DNA of 64,000 nt from Mucilaginibacter sp. (lineage in GTDB: Bacteria; Bacteroidota; Bacteroidia; Sphingobacteriales; Sphingobacteriaceae), in assembly GCF_025362475.1 (NCBI RefSeq), contig NZ_JANYGH010000065.1, forward strand, positions 1 to 64,000, given 5' to 3'. A program made the translations under genes and the position numbers. The notes under the pieces are model-generated. The model was not told the DNA's origin, searched no databases, and worked only from the letters and a program-made list of their open reading frames with translations. Positions 26,131-35,973 of this stretch are shown piece after piece (positions within the stretch are counted from its first letter, which is position 1; each line of letters begins with the position of its first letter).

Positions 26131-29100
26131 TTATTTTTTTATTACAAAAGTAATATTTGAAGTGTACTTTGTTTCATCAATTATATGGCAGTCCATATTA
26201 TTGGCAGCCGCAATGTCCTCAACCAGTCGAGCTGATAAAAACGACAAGCCCTTGCTTGCCTTATTGAATTTCACAAACCTGGTTGAAAAAAACTCCGTAA
26301 GCTCGGTCCCCCGGTGCTTTTCTTTCAGGTCTTTATTGCCATCACGGATAATCATCATCCCGCCGGCATTCAGGCTGTTGATGCAGCGTTGCACAATCAG
26401 TTTTTGCTCATCGGGCTGCATATAATGCAGCATATCGGCAATAATAATGGCATCGTATTTTTCAAACTCAAAGTTGAGCACATCCGCATGTTCAAAATTG
26501 ATAAGCGCGTCTTTATTAAAGTTGTTATTGGCTAGTTCTATTTTATCCTCATCATAATCTATCCCGGTAAACTCACGTTGCGGGGCAGCAAAGTGTAACA
26601 TATAAGGCATAAAACCATAGCCGCAGCCAATATCAAGCATTTTACCTTTTATAGGCAGCAGGTTATGAAATTGTTGGTAGTTTTTTTCTAATCTTACCTT
26701 AACCCTCATATACCACTCCAAAACCGGGCCCTTATAAAGGTAATTATATATCAGCTGCTCGCGGTAATAGCCCGGTTGCTGCACACCTGCGCACAGTTGT
26801 TTGTATTCGGCCTTAAAATATTTACTAATGGCTTTGGTGCGTTCATAATAACCTGTTCCAAAAGCACTGTCGCCCGGTTTTATACGGGGCAGGTATTTGA
26901 GGGTGATCTTGCCGTTCTTTAAAAGAAAATCACCCTTGGTCATACAATAGCCGGTGCCGTGGATGAGTATCGGCTGAATATCCATATTCAATTGTTCGGC
27001 CAGGTAAAACGCCCCTTTGTGAAAACGCTTAATATCCCCGTCAACAGAGCGGGTACCTTCGGGGAAGATCACGATAGAGTAACCTTGCTGTACCCTGCCA
27101 GCCAGCAAATCGATATTAGCTTCGGTACCCTGGGCTACCGGGAAATAATCGGCCATGCGCACCACCGCGCCAAATACCGGCGAGTTCCATACCCAGTTAT
27201 TGGTGAACAGGATGAGCTTCGGGTTAAGCATCACCAATATCAAAATATCCAAAAACGATTGGTGGTTGGCAATGATCACCGATGGCTTATTAAAATCGGC
27301 AAGCTGCCTGTTAATGATCTCCTTTTTCACATTCCCCATGATATAGATCATTGACCAGGAAAACCGCGCGAGGATAGCATGATAAACCAATTTTCCTTTT
27401 TCCTTGCTGAACGGATTCAGCCTGAATAAAAAGCCTAATGCCGATAGGATTAAACAGCCCGTTACAAAATAAGTGAACGCGAAAACACTGATCACAAAGC
27501 CGCTGATGGTCCAGGGGAATTGCTTTTTCTGTGTGCGGTTTTTAATGAGGATATTGAACAAGAAAGGGATCAGTATCTGCGACATGATGACCACACAGCA
27601 GATCCCGATGATGGAAATAAAAGCTATCGACCGCAAAGCGGGGTGTTTGGCAAATATCAATACCCCCAAACCGGTAATGGTAGTTATAGCCGATAAAAAG
27701 ATGGATGATTTATAAGATGATAATACCTTTTTGCCTGTTTTGTATTCTTGCAGCAGGCCATCCATAATGTACAGGCTATAATCATCACCCAAACCAAATA
27801 TCAGGGCCGATATAATGATGTTCACTATATTAAAGCCAATGCCGAAAATCCCCATCAGCCCTAAGATCCAGATCCATGAAATAGCCATCGGGATAAAGGA
27901 GACCAGCGCCAATTCCATACGGCCGTAGGTTAACAGCAGCACCACAAAAACCAGCAGGGATGACATGACCGCTATTTTGGTAAAATCGGCATTAATGATC
28001 TCCACCAGTTTATTGGTAAGGTATTGTTTATCTATAACGGTAACATTAGGGTCGTTTTCAAAGGCTTTGTAAATGGCGGCTTTTTTATCAGCCGATGTTT
28101 GCACCAGCGTTACTACTGTAGAATGGCTGGGGTACTCGTTAATAAAATTATCCAGGAAACTCTTCCTGATCCCGGCTACATCACCTTCATTTATGTTCGA
28201 AAAATCTTTGTTGAGCAGCGTTTTAAATTTATCAAAGGCCGCGGCACTGAAACCTTGTAATTGGCCTTCCTTATCCAGGGTGGCAAACAGTTGCTGTTTC
28301 TTTCCGGGAGTCCAGTAAGTATTCCAGCGGGCGATCCGTGCTTTTTGCAGGGAATCGGAAAGGATAAATGACGATACATCTGAGGATTTTTTTACGATAC
28401 CCTGCGCCTTTAGCTTTTCAATTTGGGCCGCCAGCTTTTCATTATTCACCAAAGCCCTGTCCAACGTTTTCCCTTCGGATACCAGGTACACCGATTGCAG
28501 CGCGTACTGATTGATCTTGTTGAGCTTATTTTGCGATTGCTGCAGCTGCAAAGGCATGTAGTTCATTTTGGCAACATCAAACTCAAAGGTTACATCATTG
28601 GCCTTGTAAAAAAACACACCGGTAAGCAGTATAATACCGGTAACAATGAACTTATTATACTCGGGATTAAAAGAGGCCAGCTTATCTATCCACGAAAGCA
28701 GGATCACCTGGTGGTTTTCCTGTTCTTTTTTGGTCGATATAAACTGCGGCAAAAATACCAGCGAGCAAATGGATGCACCTATCAAACTAAAGGCGGCAAA
28801 AAGGCCCAGGTCTTTCAGCATTTCCGATTCTACAAACTCCAGGCACAGGAAACCGCCAATGGTGGTAAAGCTGCCAACGGTAAGGGGCATTACCAAATCT
28901 TTAAGTACCTGCTCCACACTTTTGGTATGCCGGTAATGGTTAAATACATGCAGTGAATAATTGATAGCGATGCCCAGCACCACCGAACCCGTGCCCAAAG
29001 CGATAACCGAGATGCTACCCTTTAAAAAGTAAATGGCCGTTAATGAAAACAGTGAGCCAAACAGCACCGGGATTAAAATAATTATGGGTGCCCGCTTTTT

Positions 29101-29976
29101 TCTGAAATATAAACCTAAAAACAAAATAAGGGCCAGCACTGTGATGCCTTGCGTAAGCGCGGTATCTTTCCGTAGTTGTAAAGCGTTGCCGTAATATACT
29201 GCCGCCGAGCCAAAATAGGTGGCCGTAACAATTCCTTTAGGCTTATTGCTCAGGCTATCTATCAGCTGGTTTAAGCCTTTTATTAAAACGCCGTTCTTCC
29301 CGGTATTATTTGGCGGGTAGGCCGGGGTGATAAACATGAGCAGGGTTTGATGATCTTTAGTGACCACATAGTTATCATACAGTTCAAAATTTTTATCGTA
29401 CTGCAATTGCTGTAACTTTTTTAGTCCGATGAAGGAGATACCAACGGGATCGTTACTGATGATGCTTTTTAGGGCTATACTTGCCGGCGATGCAAGCGTG
29501 CGGTAATCGTATTGAAGGGTTTGTTTTACTTTTGCCGGGGTAATAAGGGTATCAATGGTTTGGTAATCCTTCTCCGTTAAATAAACAGGCAGCCTTTGGG
29601 TAATGGCGCCAAACAGCTTCATCACTACATCATCATCAACCTTAAAATTGGCTTTGCCTATATAGGGTTTAAATTGGGGTTCAGCGGTAGCCGCAAATTC
29701 ATCGGCAAATGCTACAAGGCTATCCGGGTTTGCAATAGCGGTGCTGTCTTTTAGCGATACCATGATCACCAACTTATCCAAAAATTTGGAGTTCTGGAAA
29801 ACCTCGTTCAGTTTGTTGATCTTTTTATCCTTCGGGATAACCTTGCTGATATCTTCCTCAAACTTTACCTGCGAAGCAAAATACCCCATGAACAAAAAGC
29901 ATGTGGCAAATACAGTATAAAAAACAGCCCTGTTCCTGGCAAAATAATGGTATATGAGGATAAGGCCTTTTTCCAT
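26131..29976 (-). CDS. Trifunctional MMPL exporter / lysophospholipid acyltransferase / SAM methyltransferase
   Basis: This single 1,281-residue protein joins three domains. Residues 1 to about 815 form an RND/MMPL exporter with two sets of membrane helices (around 275-410 and 665-810). Residues about 860-1,060 form a PlsC-type acyltransferase with NHQSFLD (His905, Asp910) and FPEGTR (971-976). Residues about 1,100-1,281 are a class I methyltransferase with MLDIGCGYG (1,113-1,121). In arylpolyene clusters the equivalent functions are separate genes. The fusion suggests that lipid or polyene acylation, methylation and export occur at one membrane site. It follows the glycosyltransferase gene by 12 bp in the same operon. 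Confidence 0.93.
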   Translation of the reverse strand: MEKGLILIYHYFARNRAVFYTVFATCFLFMGYFASQVKFEEDISKVIPKDKKINKLNEVFQNSKFLDKLVIMVSLKDSTAIANPDSLVAFADEFAATAEPQFKPYIGKANFKVDDDVVMKLFGAITQRLPVYLTEKDYQTIDTLITPAKVKQTLQYDYRTLASPASIALKSIISNDPVGISFIGLKKLQQLQYDKNFELYDNYVVTKDHQTLLMFITPAYPPNNTGKNGVLIKGLNQLIDSLSNKPKGIVTATYFGSAAVYYGNALQLRKDTALTQGITVLALILFLGLYFRKKRAPIIILIPVLFGSLFSLTAIYFLKGSISVIALGTGSVVLGIAINYSLHVFNHYRHTKSVEQVLKDLVMPLTVGSFTTIGGFLCLEFVESEMLKDLGLFAAFSLIGASICSLVFLPQFISTKKEQENHQVILLSWIDKLASFNPEYNKFIVTGIILLTGVFFYKANDVTFEFDVAKMNYMPLQLQQSQNKLNKINQYALQSVYLVSEGKTLDRALVNNEKLAAQIEKLKAQGIVKKSSDVSSFILSDSLQKARIARWNTYWTPGKKQQLFATLDKEGQLQGFSAAAFDKFKTLLNKDFSNINEGDVAGIRKSFLDNFINEYPSHSTVVTLVQTSADKKAAIYKAFENDPNVTVIDKQYLTNKLVEIINADFTKIAVMSSLLVFVVLLLTYGRMELALVSFIPMAISWIWILGLMGIFGIGFNIVNIIISALIFGLGDDYSLYIMDGLLQEYKTGKKVLSSYKSSIFLSAITTITGLGVLIFAKHPALRSIAFISIIGICCVVIMSQILIPFLFNILIKNRTQKKQFPWTISGFVISVFAFTYFVTGCLILSALGFLFRLNPFSKEKGKLVYHAILARFSWSMIYIMGNVKKEIINRQLADFNKPSVIIANHQSFLDILILVMLNPKLILFTNNWVWNSPVFGAVVRMADYFPVAQGTEANIDLLAGRVQQGYSIVIFPEGTRSVDGDIKRFHKGAFYLAEQLNMDIQPILIHGTGYCMTKGDFLLKNGKITLKYLPRIKPGDSAFGTGYYERTKAISKYFKAEYKQLCAGVQQPGYYREQLIYNYLYKGPVLEWYMRVKVRLEKNYQQFHNLLPIKGKMLDIGCGYGFMPYMLHFAAPQREFTGIDYDEDKIELANNNFNKDALINFEHADVLNFEFEKYDAIIIADMLHYMQPDEQKLIVQRCINSLNAGGMMIIRDGNKDLKEKHRGTELTEFFSTRFVKFNKASKGLSFLSARLVEDIAAANNMDCHIIDETKYTSNITFVIKK

Positions 29977-29988
29977 TTAATGGCTTAC

Positions 29989-31179
29989 TTAGATAGCAGC
30001 AGGAGCTTTTTTCAATAATTTAAGCAAGGCATACGTTATCAGCCCAACCGTAAGGGATGCAACAACAGCCAGTGTAAGACTGCCATAAATATATTGCTCC
30101 ATGTGCTCGCCAATGGTTTTGAAAGATATTTTTGAGCTGAACGCCATGTTGGTCACTTTATCGCCCATCCAGTACTCGCCGGCTTTATAGCTTAAAAATA
30201 TAACCACAGGAATCATAGGCGGGATACTGATGTGTGCCGAGAATACCACCAGCGCCTTATTGAGTTTAAATATGATAGATAAAAATATGGCTACCGCGAG
30301 TTGAAAACCCCAGATAGGTACTATCCCCATAAAAATACCCAAGGCAATTGATAAGGCCTTTACCTCGTCGGTATCGTTAGGGTTATACAGGGTGGCTATT
30401 ATCTTTTTACGTCCTTTTTTTTTTGATAAATCGAGAAAAAAGTTGCGCGGTTTGATCCAAACAAAGGCAATAACTACCAGGAAGGCATTCAATACGCCAA
30501 CCCTTGAAAAATCGGTAAAGGGCCGAAAGTGCGATACTCTCGTTTCTTTGGGTGCATAATAAACGCTTACCGGTACCGAATCCATGTGCACACCCCGCCA
30601 GGAGGCCCTAACTATCACCTCAATTTCAAATTCATATTTGCGGGTATAAAACTTCATCCCCTCTAACAGGTATAGCGGATAAAGCCGGAAGCCGGATTGT
30701 GTATCAGGGCAATGAATGCCTGTTTCCACCCAAAACCAAAAATTGGAGAATTTATGCCCGAAACTACTTTTACCAGGCACCGCCGCTTGTTCCATATTGC
30801 GGGAGCCTATGATGATAGCGTCCTGAACCTGTTCAAGCCTATTTAAAAAAGCGGGGATATCTTTAGCAAAATGCTGCCCGTCGGAGTCAATAGTGATGGC
30901 GTATTTGTAGCCTTTTTGCATGGCATAGGCAAATGCCTGGCGTAATCCCCAGCCCTTGCCTACATTATCAGGGTAACTAATAAGCTGTACATGAGGAAAT
31001 GTTTTTACAATAGCTTCGGTATCATCGGTTGAGCCATCATTAACAACAATGACCTGGCTGCTGTATGCAGATACATCGGCAATTACACTACCTAAAGTAA
31101 GGTGATTGTTATAGGTGGGAATAATAACACATACCTGCAGTTCATCAAACCGCTTACTTACTAAACCCTCAAATTCCAT
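29989..31179 (-). CDS. Family 2 glycosyltransferase fused to DUF2062 membrane domain
   Basis: The 396-residue protein starts with a GT-A domain (VIIPTYNNHLTLGSV, VVNDGSTDDT, then the metal-binding TIDSDGQH near residue 100) like polyprenyl-phosphate sugar transferases. Its C-terminal third is a DUF2062 membrane domain (about 270-390, with IALGIFMGIVPIWGFQLA). Arylpolyene clusters also contain a GT2-like gene of this sort, though pure flexirubins are not known to be glycosylated. It is the first gene of the leftward four-gene operon and is divergent from the tyrosine ammonia-lyase gene. Confidence 0.85.
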   Translation of the reverse strand: MEFEGLVSKRFDELQVCVIIPTYNNHLTLGSVIADVSAYSSQVIVVNDGSTDDTEAIVKTFPHVQLISYPDNVGKGWGLRQAFAYAMQKGYKYAITIDSDGQHFAKDIPAFLNRLEQVQDAIIIGSRNMEQAAVPGKSSFGHKFSNFWFWVETGIHCPDTQSGFRLYPLYLLEGMKFYTRKYEFEIEVIVRASWRGVHMDSVPVSVYYAPKETRVSHFRPFTDFSRVGVLNAFLVVIAFVWIKPRNFFLDLSKKKGRKKIIATLYNPNDTDEVKALSIALGIFMGIVPIWGFQLAVAIFLSIIFKLNKALVVFSAHISIPPMIPVVIFLSYKAGEYWMGDKVTNMAFSSKISFKTIGEHMEQYIYGSLTLAVVASLTVGLITYALLKLLKKAPAAI

Positions 31180-31519
31180 TAATTACCCTTGATATATAAT
31201 AAATTGAAAACAACATTTTTCTACATAACAAAATTAGCGTTAATGATGATATAGCGGCTAAATAGTTTTAAATTAATAAATGCGCGTTACTTACAGCAAT
31301 CCACCTGCACGTGTAACGTTTTCAATATTTATCTCGTCTGCGTATTTACATTTAATAATATACAAAATCGCTAAACATTTATGGTGCTAATTACAGCCAA
31401 ACCTTTATCAACAAAGAAGGCGAAAAATATCATATCTGAAATATTTATCCTATTTTCGGACGTTTTTTGTGTGAATTTTTTTGAAGTTTTACATTTTTCA
31501 TTTTAATAATATTTAGTTC
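31180..31519. promoter_or_regulatory. Divergent promoter region between the glycosyltransferase and ammonia-lyase genes
   Basis: This 340-bp AT-rich gap must hold promoters for both arms of the left half of the cluster. No clear match to the Bacteroidota TTTG / TAnnTTTG pair at correct spacing was found; a near match TATTTTCG lies at 31,451-31,458. No gene is seen. Confidence 0.5.
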
Positions 31520-33088
31520 ATGATACATATAGGGGGGCGGTACATTACTGCTGATGATTTTTCCAAAATCCTGTTTGATGATGAGGAAATTGGATTAGAT
31601 ACATCGGCTGTAAAGAATGTGGAGGTTAACTACCAGTTTTTGCAGGGCTTTTCATCAAATAAACTCATATACGGCATTAATACCGGTTTTGGCCCAATGG
31701 CGCAATACAAGGTTAGCGAAGAAAACCTGTTGCAATTGCAATATAACCTTATCCGCAGCCATGCTTCGGGCGGTGGTAATTTAATGCAGCCTTTATTGGT
31801 AAAAGCATTAATGATTGCCCGGTTAAACAGCTTTATGCAGGCCCGCTCCGGTGTTCATACCGATCTTCCCGAACTGCTTGTTGAATTAATAAATAAGGGC
31901 GTAGCACCCAATGTTTACGAACATGGGGGTGTAGGTGCATCCGGCGACTTGGTACAGTTAGCTCATTTAGCGCTGGTATTAATTGGCGAAGGAGAATCAA
32001 GCTACAATGGCGAGCAGCACTCTACCGAAGAGTTGTTTAAAGAAATTGGAATAACTCCTCTCTCTATCAAGATACGGGAAGGATTGGCCATCATCAATGG
32101 CACATCGGCCATGACCGGTATTGGCATGGTAAACATCATCCAGGCTAAAAAATTGCTGGAATGGTCTATCGTGCTATCATCCATGATTAACGAAGTGGTA
32201 CAGGCTTTTGATGATCATTACTCCTACGAGCTGAACATCGTTAAACACCACAAAGGGCAAAACGAGGTGGCCGCCATTATGCGCGATGTATTAACGGGCA
32301 GCAAAATGATCCGCGACCGCTCTGAGCATTTGTACAATCCCGATAACCTAAACCAGGAAGTATTTTTAGATAAAGTACAGGAATACTATTCCCTGCGTTG
32401 CGTAACGCAAGTATTGGGCCCTATCTATGATACCATTTTTGAGGTTGAAAGGGTAGTGACCGATGAGTTGAACTCGGTGAATGACAACCCGGTAATTGAC
32501 CACGATAGCAAGAACATTTTCCACGGTGGCAATTTCCATGGCGACTATGTATCCCTGGCGATGGATAAGCTCAAGATAGCTATCACCAAACTGTGCATGC
32601 TATCTGAAAGACAGCTGAACTACCTGCTGAATGAAAAATTGAACCAAAAATTCCCGCCGTTTGTTAACCTGGGCGTTTTAGGCTTTAATTTTGGAATGCA
32701 GGGTATGCAGTTTACGGCAACATCAACCACTGCCGAAAACCAAACACTATCATACCCCATGTACCTGCACAGCATTCCTAACAATAATGACAACCAGGAT
32801 ATTGTAAGCATGGGCTGTAATGCCGCGCTAATGACCAAACGGGTTATCGATAACACATTTGAAGTGCTGGCTATACAAATGATGGCTATTTTACAGGCTA
32901 TTGATCACCTGGATTGCAGCGAAAAACTATCGCCAACAACCCATACTGTTTACACCGACCTGCGGGCCATATTCCCTAAGTTTGTGGAAGACAAACCTAA
33001 ATACAAGGATATGGTAAACGTAAAGCAGTATTTTGAAAAGGCAGAACATGTGCACCTGATAAAAAACAGAAGCTCGCATATTTTATAA
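31520..33088 (+). CDS. Aromatic amino acid ammonia-lyase, probable tyrosine ammonia-lyase
   Basis: The enzyme removes ammonia from an aromatic amino acid using the MIO group formed from Ala140-Ser141-Gly142 (in GVGASGDLVQLAHL). Tyr51 in YGINTGFGP is the expected catalytic base. Length (522) is normal. The selectivity pair is Ser80-His81 in LIRSHASG, which looks like histidine ammonia-lyase. However, the characterised tyrosine enzyme of Flavobacterium johnsoniae has the same pair and very similar flanks as I recall it. In Chitinophaga pinensis a tyrosine ammonia-lyase starts flexirubin synthesis by making 4-coumarate. Cluster context therefore favours tyrosine. The ketoreductase gene follows after 44 bp. 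Confidence 0.88.
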   Translation: MIHIGGRYITADDFSKILFDDEEIGLDTSAVKNVEVNYQFLQGFSSNKLIYGINTGFGPMAQYKVSEENLLQLQYNLIRSHASGGGNLMQPLLVKALMIARLNSFMQARSGVHTDLPELLVELINKGVAPNVYEHGGVGASGDLVQLAHLALVLIGEGESSYNGEQHSTEELFKEIGITPLSIKIREGLAIINGTSAMTGIGMVNIIQAKKLLEWSIVLSSMINEVVQAFDDHYSYELNIVKHHKGQNEVAAIMRDVLTGSKMIRDRSEHLYNPDNLNQEVFLDKVQEYYSLRCVTQVLGPIYDTIFEVERVVTDELNSVNDNPVIDHDSKNIFHGGNFHGDYVSLAMDKLKIAITKLCMLSERQLNYLLNEKLNQKFPPFVNLGVLGFNFGMQGMQFTATSTTAENQTLSYPMYLHSIPNNNDNQDIVSMGCNAALMTKRVIDNTFEVLAIQMMAILQAIDHLDCSEKLSPTTHTVYTDLRAIFPKFVEDKPKYKDMVNVKQYFEKAEHVHLIKNRSSHIL

Positions 33089-33132
33089 CAACAAGGCAAA
33101 TATTTCAGTAAAACAATTTAACAGATCAGCAA

Positions 33133-33861
33133 ATGAAATGTGCATTAGTAACCGGCGGATCAAGAGGAATAGGCAGGGCCGTTTGTTATAAATTGGCTTT
33201 AATGGGCTACTACGTACTGGTGAATTATAAAAGCAACGAAACCGAAGCGCTGCATACCTTATCAACCATAAAAGAAAACGGAGGCGATGGCGAGATCATC
33301 CGGTTTGATGTGGCCGAAAAGGAAGATATAAGGGCAGTATTAGGTACCTGGATTGAAACCAATACCGAAAAATATATTGAGGTGCTCGTAAATAACGCGG
33401 GCATTAAGGATGATACCCTGATGATGTGGATGAAGGATGAGCAGTGGGACAGCGTTTTAAAAACCAGTTTAGATGGTTTCTTTTACGTTACACAAATGGT
33501 TTTAAATGGCATGTTGGTTAAAAAATATGGCCGCATTATCAACGTGGTATCACTATCAGGCTTAAAAGGATTGCCAGGCCAGGTAAATTACTCGGCTGCT
33601 AAAGCCGGTGTAATTGGCGCAACCAAGGCTTTGGCGCAGGAGATAGCCCGTCGTGGGGTTACGGTGAATGCTGTGGCGCCAGGGTTTATTAAAACCGATA
33701 TGACCGAAGGCCTTGATGAAAAAGAACTAAAATCAATGATCCCTATAAAGCGGTTTGGAACCGCTGAAGAAGTTGCCCACGCGGTAGGCTTTTTGGCTTC
33801 GCCGGAGGCATCATATATTACGGCAGAAGTACTTTCAGTTAATGGAGGATTGTATTCTTAA
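33133..33861 (+). CDS. 3-oxoacyl-ACP reductase (FabG-like)
   Basis: The 242-residue short-chain dehydrogenase has TGGSRGIGRAV (7-17) for NADPH binding, NNAG (87-90), and the catalytic Ser140/Ser142, Tyr153 and Lys157 in VNYSAAKAG. The enzyme should reduce the beta-keto group after each condensation of the polyene chain. It stands between the ammonia-lyase and a ketosynthase gene in a rightward run of pigment genes. Confidence 0.92.
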   Translation: MKCALVTGGSRGIGRAVCYKLALMGYYVLVNYKSNETEALHTLSTIKENGGDGEIIRFDVAEKEDIRAVLGTWIETNTEKYIEVLVNNAGIKDDTLMMWMKDEQWDSVLKTSLDGFFYVTQMVLNGMLVKKYGRIINVVSLSGLKGLPGQVNYSAAKAGVIGATKALAQEIARRGVTVNAVAPGFIKTDMTEGLDEKELKSMIPIKRFGTAEEVAHAVGFLASPEASYITAEVLSVNGGLYS

Positions 33862-33964
33862 TTAATCATTTGTTCACAAAAGCATCATTTTAATATTTTA
33901 GTGATTAAGTATTTTTATTTAGTTTTAAAGGTATTTGTAAATTGATTAAGCCGGTTTTAGTGTT

Positions 33965-35182
33965 ATGAACAGAGTTGTGATTACGGGGATGGGTATTTAC
34001 TCCTGTATAGGGAAAAATCTTAACGATGTTAGGGATTCGCTATTCCAGGGTAAATCGGGAATAATGCTTGATACTATGCGCAAAGAATTCGGTTACCGAT
34101 CTGGCTTAACCGGCTTTGTGGACAGACCAAATTTAAAAGAAAAACTTGACAGAAGATCACGTATCATGCTGCCCGAACAGGGAGAATATGCCTACATGGC
34201 CACTATTGAAGCCCTGGAACAAGCCGGTATTGATATGGATTACCTCGATCAAAACGAAATAGGTATTCTATACGGCAATGATAGCTCTGCTAAACCGGTG
34301 ATTGATTGTACCGATATTATCCGTTTAAAAAAAGATACCATGCTGGTAGGGTCGGGCGCGGTTTTCCAAACCATGAACTCCACCGTGAGCATGAACCTGG
34401 CCACCATTTTTAAACTTAAGGGGATCAACCTTACCGTAAGCGCGGCCTGCGCAAGCGGATCACATGCCATTGGCCTGGGCTATCACCTCATCAAAAGCGG
34501 ATTACAGGAAGGCATCATCTGCGGCGGTGCCCAGGAGCTTAACCATTTTTCGATGGGGAGCTTTGATGCGCTTTCGGCCTTTTCAATTTTAGAAGCAACA
34601 CCAACAAAAGCGTCCCGCCCGTTTGACCGCAGCAGGGATGGCCTTGTACCAAGCGGGGGCGCGGCAACCGTAATACTGGAGAGCCTGGAATCGGCCCAAC
34701 GCAGGGGCGCAAATATATTAGGCGAGGTTATTGGCTACGGCTTTTCATCAAATGGGGGCCATATCTCTAACCCAACGGTTGGTGGCCCGGTACGCTCTTT
34801 GGCTATGGCCCTAAGGGATGCAGGTATGGGCGCTGCCGATATTGATTATATCAACGCTCATGCAACCTCAACACCGGCCGGCGATGCCAGCGAGGCAAAA
34901 GCCATTCACGAAGTTTTTGGATCAAGCAAACCGCTGGTGAGCTCAACCAAATCAATGACCGGGCATGAGTGCTGGATGGCCGGCGCAAGTGAAATCGTGT
35001 ACTCTATGCTGATGATGCAAAATTCATTCATCGCACCAAACATTAACTTTGAAACCCCAGACGAGGATTCAATTAAGTTAAACATAGCAACAACCACCAT
35101 CGAGAAAGATTTTAACGTGTTTCTGTCAAACTCTTTTGGTTTTGGAGGTACAAATTCGTCCCTGATTATTAAAAAATACTGA
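33965..35182 (+). CDS. Beta-ketoacyl-ACP synthase (FabF-like)
   Basis: The 405-residue elongating ketosynthase has the full Cys-His-His triad: Cys162 in SAACASGSHA, His299 in INAHATSTPAGD and His334 in SMTGHECWMAG. It should extend the arylpolyene chain by malonyl units. It is followed 13 bp later by an ACP gene, making a compact KS-ACP unit after the ketoreductase. Confidence 0.93.
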   Translation: MNRVVITGMGIYSCIGKNLNDVRDSLFQGKSGIMLDTMRKEFGYRSGLTGFVDRPNLKEKLDRRSRIMLPEQGEYAYMATIEALEQAGIDMDYLDQNEIGILYGNDSSAKPVIDCTDIIRLKKDTMLVGSGAVFQTMNSTVSMNLATIFKLKGINLTVSAACASGSHAIGLGYHLIKSGLQEGIICGGAQELNHFSMGSFDALSAFSILEATPTKASRPFDRSRDGLVPSGGAATVILESLESAQRRGANILGEVIGYGFSSNGGHISNPTVGGPVRSLAMALRDAGMGAADIDYINAHATSTPAGDASEAKAIHEVFGSSKPLVSSTKSMTGHECWMAGASEIVYSMLMMQNSFIAPNINFETPDEDSIKLNIATTTIEKDFNVFLSNSFGFGGTNSSLIIKKY

Positions 35183-35195
35183 TTAACCTAACCTT

Positions 35196-35453
35196 ATGCA
35201 ATTTTTAGAGATCATAGAAAAAACAAACGCTTTTTTAGCCGAAGAGTTTGAGATCGACATAGAAAAGATCACTCCTGAAGCAAACCTTAAGGATACCCTT
35301 GAGCTGGATAGCCTGGATTATATAGACCTTGTGGTGGTAATTGAAAGCAATTTCAACTTTAAGGTACAGCCCGAAGATTTTGTGGGCATTGTTAACTTCC
35401 AGGATTTTTACGAGTACGTAGATACCAAAGTAAACGCTAAAGAGCTGGCGTAA
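35196..35453 (+). CDS. Acyl carrier protein
   Basis: The 85-residue carrier has the phosphopantetheine site LELDSLDYIDLV with Ser39. It closely resembles the second ACP at 43,647 (same length, same FKVQPEDF segment near residue 60), so the two are paralogues from a duplication. It probably carries the growing polyene chain. Confidence 0.94.
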   Translation: MQFLEIIEKTNAFLAEEFEIDIEKITPEANLKDTLELDSLDYIDLVVVIESNFNFKVQPEDFVGIVNFQDFYEYVDTKVNAKELA

Positions 35454-35498
35454 ACGCCATCACTATTGAGGTAATTAAAGAATTTACGCCCTGCTTCT

Positions 35499-35921
35499 AT
35501 GTTTGTACAGCCGTCAAATACACCGGACCTTATACCACAAAAATTCCCTTTCGTGATGATTGATCATTTGATCTACAGCGATGAGACAAGCAGCCGTACC
35601 CAATTTTGTGTAAAAGCCGACAATATTTTGGTTGAGGATGGTGAGTTTAGCGCAGGCGGCCTGGTTGAAAACATAGCACAAACTGCCGCGGCAAGGGCCG
35701 GCTATGTTGCCCAAAACGGAGATAAACCAGATGCCATTGGCTATATAGGGGCAATTAAAAACCTTGAAGTATTCTCGTTGCCTAAAATAAATGATATCTT
35801 AGAAACAGAAATCATCATTGATAATCAAATATTTGATGTTACGCTGATATCCGGAAAGGTAAAATGCGGAGATGAATTACTGGCGCAATGCCAAATGAAA
35901 GTGTTTATAATTAAACCATAA
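35499..35921 (+). CDS. Hotdog-fold 3-hydroxyacyl-ACP dehydratase, ApeP-like
   Basis: The 140-residue protein has the hotdog pattern with PQKFPFVMIDHL (about 13-24) and GGLVENIAQTAAARAGY (about 53-69), a form found in arylpolyene clusters and distinct from ordinary FabZ. The standard FabZ histidine motif is not present in usual form, so activity may depend on a partner or on a different residue. It lies 45 bp after the ACP gene and before the thioesterase. Confidence 0.75.
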   Translation: MFVQPSNTPDLIPQKFPFVMIDHLIYSDETSSRTQFCVKADNILVEDGEFSAGGLVENIAQTAAARAGYVAQNGDKPDAIGYIGAIKNLEVFSLPKINDILETEIIIDNQIFDVTLISGKVKCGDELLAQCQMKVFIIKP

Positions 35922-35973
35922 TCTTAATTAACAATACCTGCAAAAACAGGTTTCGATCACAAAAAAACAGAAA

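Noticed and set aside
27473-28956. Several open frames opposite the MMPL fusion gene
   Set aside because: They are antisense shadows with no start context or family features.
31520-33088. Histidine ammonia-lyase of the hut pathway
   Set aside because: No hutU, hutI or hutG neighbours; it is followed by ketoreductase, ketosynthase and ACP genes.
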